This document shows positions 60,180-64,000 of a DNA stretch of 64,000 nt, in pieces. How positions within the stretch are numbered: the first letter of the stretch is position 1; every line of letters begins with the position of its first letter. The notes under the pieces were generated by a model that did not search any database, was not told where the DNA came from, and was given only the letters and a program-made list of their open reading frames with translations. The position numbers and the translations under genes are program-made. Source of the stretch: Mauremys mutica (lineage: Eukaryota; Chordata; Testudines; Geoemydidae); contig NC_059087.1 in the NCBI RefSeq assembly GCF_020497125.1, positions 16,029,925 through 16,093,924 on the forward strand. Direction: 5' to 3'.

Positions 60180-61213
60180 AAGTACCTACTTTAAAAATGG
60201 GAACAAAGAGGACCATGGAATTATAGAACTATCGGCCTAACTTCAATAACTGGAAAGATACTGGAACAAATTATTAAACAATCAGTTTGTAAGCACCTAC
60301 AGGATATGAAGAATAGCCAGCATGGATTTGTCAAGGACAAATCACGCCAGACCAAACTAATTTCTTCTGACAGGGGTACTGGCCTAGTGGATGAAGGGAA
60401 GCCATAGACTTTGTATATTTTGATTTTAGGAAGGCTTCAGTCTCACATAACAGTCCCATAAGAAAACTAGGGAAATATGGTCTAGATTAAATTACTGTAA
60501 AATGGGTGCATAACTAGCTGAAAGACCATACTCAAAAGAGTAGTTTTTAATGACTCACTGTCAAACTGTGAGGATATATCTAGTGGGGTCCAGCAGGGGC
60601 CAGTCTTGGGTCCGGTACTATTCAATATTTTCATTAATGACTTGGATAATGGAATGGAGAGTATGCTTATAAAATCTGCAGATGACATCAAGCTGGGAGG
60701 TGTTGCAAGCACTTTGGAAAACAAGATTAGAATTCATAACAACCCTGATAATCAGAGAATTGGTCAGAAATCAACAAGATGACAAGTACAATAAAGAGAA
60801 GTGCAAAGTACTACACTTAGGGAGGAAAGATCCAATGCACAACTACAATATGGGGAATAACTGGCTAGGCATTAGTACTGGCTGAAAAGGATCTGGAGGT
60901 TATAGTGGATCACAAATTAAATACGAGTCAACAATGTGACGCAGTTGCAAAAAAGGCTAAAATCACTCTGGGATGTATTAAGAGGAGTGTCGTATGTAAG
61001 AGATGTGAAGTAACCGTCCCACTCTACTCAGCACTAGAGAGGCTTCAGTTGGAGTATTGTGTCCCGTTCTGGTCATCACACTTCAAGAAAGATGTGGACA
61101 AATTTGAATGAATCCAGAGGAAAGCAACAAAAACGATAAAAGGTTTAGAAAACCTGACCTATGAGGAAAGGTTAATAAAAATGGGCCTGTTTAGTCTTGA
61201 GAAAAGAAGATAA
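60180..61213 (+). mobile_element. decayed CR1 LINE (reverse-transcriptase region)
   Basis: The plus strand follows CR1 ORF2: 'tatcggcctaacttcaataa', 'caaattattaaacaatcagt', 'agccagcatggatttgtcaa', 'tccagcaggggccagtcttg', then a degraded catalytic motif translated SADDIKLGG near 60675, and a segment with [11 protein letters not shown] near 61065. Multiple stops and shifts. It continues after an insertion at 61468-61672. Confidence 0.88.
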
Positions 61214-61460
61214 GAAAAACAACGAGAAGTCCGGTGGCACCTTAAAGACTAACAGATTTATTTGGGCATAAGCTTTCTAGGGTAAAAAACCCCACTTCTT
61301 CAGATGCATGGACCATGCACCTGACGAAGTCCATGCATTTGAAGAAGTGGGGTTTTTTACCCACAAAAGCTTATGCCCACATAAATCTGTCAGTCTTTAA
61401 GGTGCCACTGGACTCCTCATTGTTTTTGTAGCTACAGACTAACACAGCTACCCCTCTAAT
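61214..61460. mobile_element. Penelope-like fragment, inverted dimer, inserted in CR1
   Basis: Two head-to-head halves. One is antisense ('ggtggcaccttaaagactaa' and 'aaccccacttcttcagatgc'); the other is sense ('gaagaagtggggttttttac', 'gtctttaaggtgccactgga' and 'ctacagactaacacagctac'). The hammerhead-type core is mutated in both (CTGAAGA or TTGAAGA; AGAAA or CAAAA). Confidence 0.75.
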
Positions 61461-61467
61461 ATGCTAA

Positions 61468-61672
61468 GGGCTGTTAAGCCATAAGGTTAGTTAAGCTCTG
61501 GAACAGGCTTCCAAGGGAGGCTGTGGAATCCCCATCATTGAAGGGTTTTAAGAACAGGTTGGACAAACACCAGCCAGGGACGGCCTAGGTCTAGCTCAAC
61601 ACAGGAGACCGGACTAGGTGCCCATTCCAGATCCCTTCTAGCCCAACAGGCCTATGAGTCTACGAAAAAGAA
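61468..61672 (+). mobile_element. CR1 LINE, 3' part after the insertion
   Basis: Continues the CR1: 'ttaagctctggaacaggctt', 'ccaagggaggctgtggaatc' and 'accggactaggtgcccattc', ending 'tatgagtctacga'. ORF2 sequence between the two parts is partly missing. Confidence 0.8.
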
Positions 61673-62267
61673 AACGCATATTAAAAAGTCACATGGCTTT
61701 TGCAAACAGAAGTAAGAAAAATTATAGAACCAAAAAGTTTGAGACCTCACAGCTGGCAGGGCACCTTTAATCTGTACCAGTCCTGACAGTCAGGCACTAC
61801 TCCATGCCCACAGCAGCGTAATGCCCTGCCCCCATTAGTGTATATCATTCATCATCACCAATATTTGGCTGTTACTTACACCTATGTTTGAGCCAGACTG
61901 TAATACTCATAAAGCAACCAACCTTTCCCCAAATCTAATTCGAACTGTTCTGTTCCAGACATATCATTTTAAACAGCTGTGAATGGTGCTGTTGACTTTG
62001 GAGAAAGACCATTAAAGAGGCCCTTGTGGCTAGTATTAGAATGACAGAGCCATCTGCATGTTCCGTCTGCTAGTGAATGAGCAATACACAGCGATTCTCC
62101 TACACTCCCCTTCCCTCCCCAACCACTATAACAGTACGAGGCGTCCCGCATTTTACTTCACAGAGTGCCTGTAAGATTCTTTACTAACAACTCAGCTAAA
62201 GAGGCCTATGTGCCTTTATTTGCTTCAGTCAGCCTATATTTGCAGGATTTGTTTGGGAGTGGACTGC

Positions 62268-62440
62268 AGAACTGTCATGCTAGAAGAGACCAATATCCTG
62301 TCACCGACAATGGCCAGATGCTTCAAAGGAAAGTGTAAGAAACCCAGCAGTAAGCAGTTATGGGATAAACTTTGCTCAGGGAACTTCCTTCTCTAAATCT
62401 GTTATAATTCTATTCCATCCAGCTACTGATGAATCCATTT
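62268..62440 (-). mobile_element. old CR1/L3-like LINE fragment
   Basis: Contains 'tagaagagaccaatatcctg', 'gacaatggccagatgcttca' and 'aggaaagtgtaagaaaccca', a common antisense old-LINE stretch in reptiles related to 42095-42270. Confidence 0.5.
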
Positions 62441-64000
62441 TCCCCAGTGAATGAGACAAGACATCTCAGCAATCAAGGATTATGAAGTTGCTCCTCACTT
62501 GTCAAGCAGGGAAGGGACAAGTCAGCAAACCAAAGGACAGGAAAGTCATTCTTACAGATAATTGGCCACACAGAGCAGGTTTTTAATGAGTTAAACTGCC
62601 TTGGATGATTAATGTGATAACTGTGAAAGTTCTTGTGTGTGATTTACCTTGTCATATTCCCAACAACCACAGCATAACATTAGGAAAACTATAACCACAA
62701 ACTAAGCTGTTCATTTACTGGATGAGTAGCGCAACTGAAAGACTTCACGGAAGTTGAAATAAAGGGTATAAGGAGTCATCATAAATATTAGCCAGAATCT
62801 GGTTTCCTCCTTTCTACTTTTTCCTTCCAGAATTTTTATGTAGCATGAAATATTGTGTAAAATGAGATCTTATGAAAGGGGCTTCTGAGCTTTTCCTCTG
62901 TAAATTAGAACGACAAGTAAAAGCAGAAACTGGGATCAAGCCAAAACCAATCTCAGTAAAGATATGTTTTTAAGAAGCCAAAGCTATCCTGAAACTTTCA
63001 TGCAACAATCTCAGCCTCTTTGAAGGAGAACTTCTGGGGAAAAAAATCAGATGAAAAGTACAGTTTGATGGGCAAAGGATTCCCTAGAAACAGCACATTC
63101 TAACTGTTCTTCCTTCACCCCTGTTTTTAGGCAAAAAATAACAGAAGCCTTAACCGAAGTTTGGAAGTTTCTTTTGCTACTAATACTGTGTGCAACAAGT
63201 ATGACTTTTGGCACCTTGCACTTTTTATGCCAGGAGGGGAAGTTCACAGTCATGTTTGTGCAGATTCCATAAGAGAGATGCCTTTCTCTTCTGGAGACTT
63301 GGATTCAAGTCTAGGCCAAGGCACAAATAAAAATGCATTTGGTGGCGTTAACTGCCTTCCTCCACCTCCATCTGCTTACTGTCCAGAATATTTCAGTGCC
63401 TTCACAAACTCCTCCTTAGTTTGGAGATGAAAAGCTTCCAGTTAAGTTAACTATATACTTTGGCATCTTGGTACTTGACCAAGGACTTTTTGGAGCTATG
63501 GCAACTCCTAGAGTAAGTGATTTTGTATTTTAAACCACAGCCCTGAACTGAATGAGTATGGTCTCACTTTCAAGAATGGACCAAATCCAACACCACTGAG
63601 TTGGAGATTTCTGCAAAATTTGCAGCCCAGTGCAGCAGAACTGCAAAAGTAATTTCCTACAACTGCAATCCTACAAAATATGTCCCCAGACAGATTAACT
63701 ATATTAGAATGATGCCAATTGCCTGGCAACAGGTGTGTACTTTTTGGAACTACAGAACTATTCCCAGTTAGGCTACCCAAGAAAAGAGTAATTTTATTAA
63801 TTTACCATGGACAGTCACAGGAGGGATAAACAAGGGTGATGCCAAAGGCAGCAATTGTACAACTTTACCTGGTGAGTTGCCACACCTGTTGCTTCTTGGG
63901 TGTTGTTTTGCTTTTGATTTCAATGGGGCCATTATTTCACCCTTAGACTGGAGTCCCACGGGAACAGAACTAGCCCATTGCATGTGTTATTGCCTTGTAT

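Larger units (their letters stand above)
58917..64000 (-). other. ZDHHC8 intron 1, 5' part outside window
   Basis: No exon encoding the expected N-terminus and first membrane helix is found on the minus strand here, and there is no CpG-rich promoter-like block, so exon 1 lies beyond 64000. Repeats are listed separately. From about 62440 to 64000 I see nothing recognisable. Confidence 0.7.

Noticed and set aside
1..64000. CRISPR array, bacterial operon, defence or toxin system
   Set aside because: The window has spliced vertebrate exons and vertebrate repeats; repeats found are transposons and microsatellites, not regularly spaced arrays, and there are no ribosome-binding-site-led gene clusters.

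Overview
This is vertebrate nuclear DNA with no prokaryotic organisation. It has long introns, GT/AG splice sites, and a dense mix of CR1-type LINEs, MIR/CORE-SINEs, tRNA-headed SINEs with CR1-like tails, many hAT-type MITEs, Penelope-like fragments and a decayed Gypsy LTR element. That mixture, and CR1 3' ends of the 'actagatgatca...tctatga' type, point to a turtle (a crocodilian is the main alternative). The species assignment is inference from repeat style.

The only protein-coding host gene I can support is a palmitoyltransferase of the ZDHHC5/ZDHHC8 family, best matched to ZDHHC8, on the minus strand. Ten consecutive coding exons (exons 2-11 of an expected 11) lie between 58916 and 25735. 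All ten join in phase, giving 742 residues plus a stop codon. Exon 1 (start codon and first membrane segment) is not in the window and should lie beyond 64000. The protein has membrane segment 2, the Cys-rich zinc-binding region, the DHHC catalytic motif, membrane segments 3 and 4, a long Ser/Pro-rich cytoplasmic tail and a C-terminal PDZ-ligand-like end (EISV).

Region by region: 1-7164 is gene-free, with MIR and MITE copies. 7165-12268 is a broken minus-strand Gypsy element (LTR-like ends, primer-binding site, gag, zinc knuckle, retropepsin) into which a CR1 and a hAT-type MITE have inserted. 12269-13627 holds an unassigned ORF, a MITE and a CR1 3' end. 13628-25734 lies downstream of the ZDHHC8 stop codon and has no recognisable gene; its upper part must hold the 3' UTR, whose end I cannot fix. 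25735-58916 is ZDHHC8 with its introns full of nested repeats. 58917-64000 is the start of intron 1, with a MITE, a decayed CR1 split by an inverted Penelope-like dimer, and further old LINE pieces.

I did not find a novel multi-gene system. The observations most worth a second look are the nested Gypsy/CR1/hAT insertions, the two inverted Penelope-like dimers (one keeping a hammerhead-ribozyme core), the hAT MITEs with clean 8-bp target duplications, the long-TIR element beside a ZDHHC8 exon, and a short alternative C-terminus if the last intron is retained.
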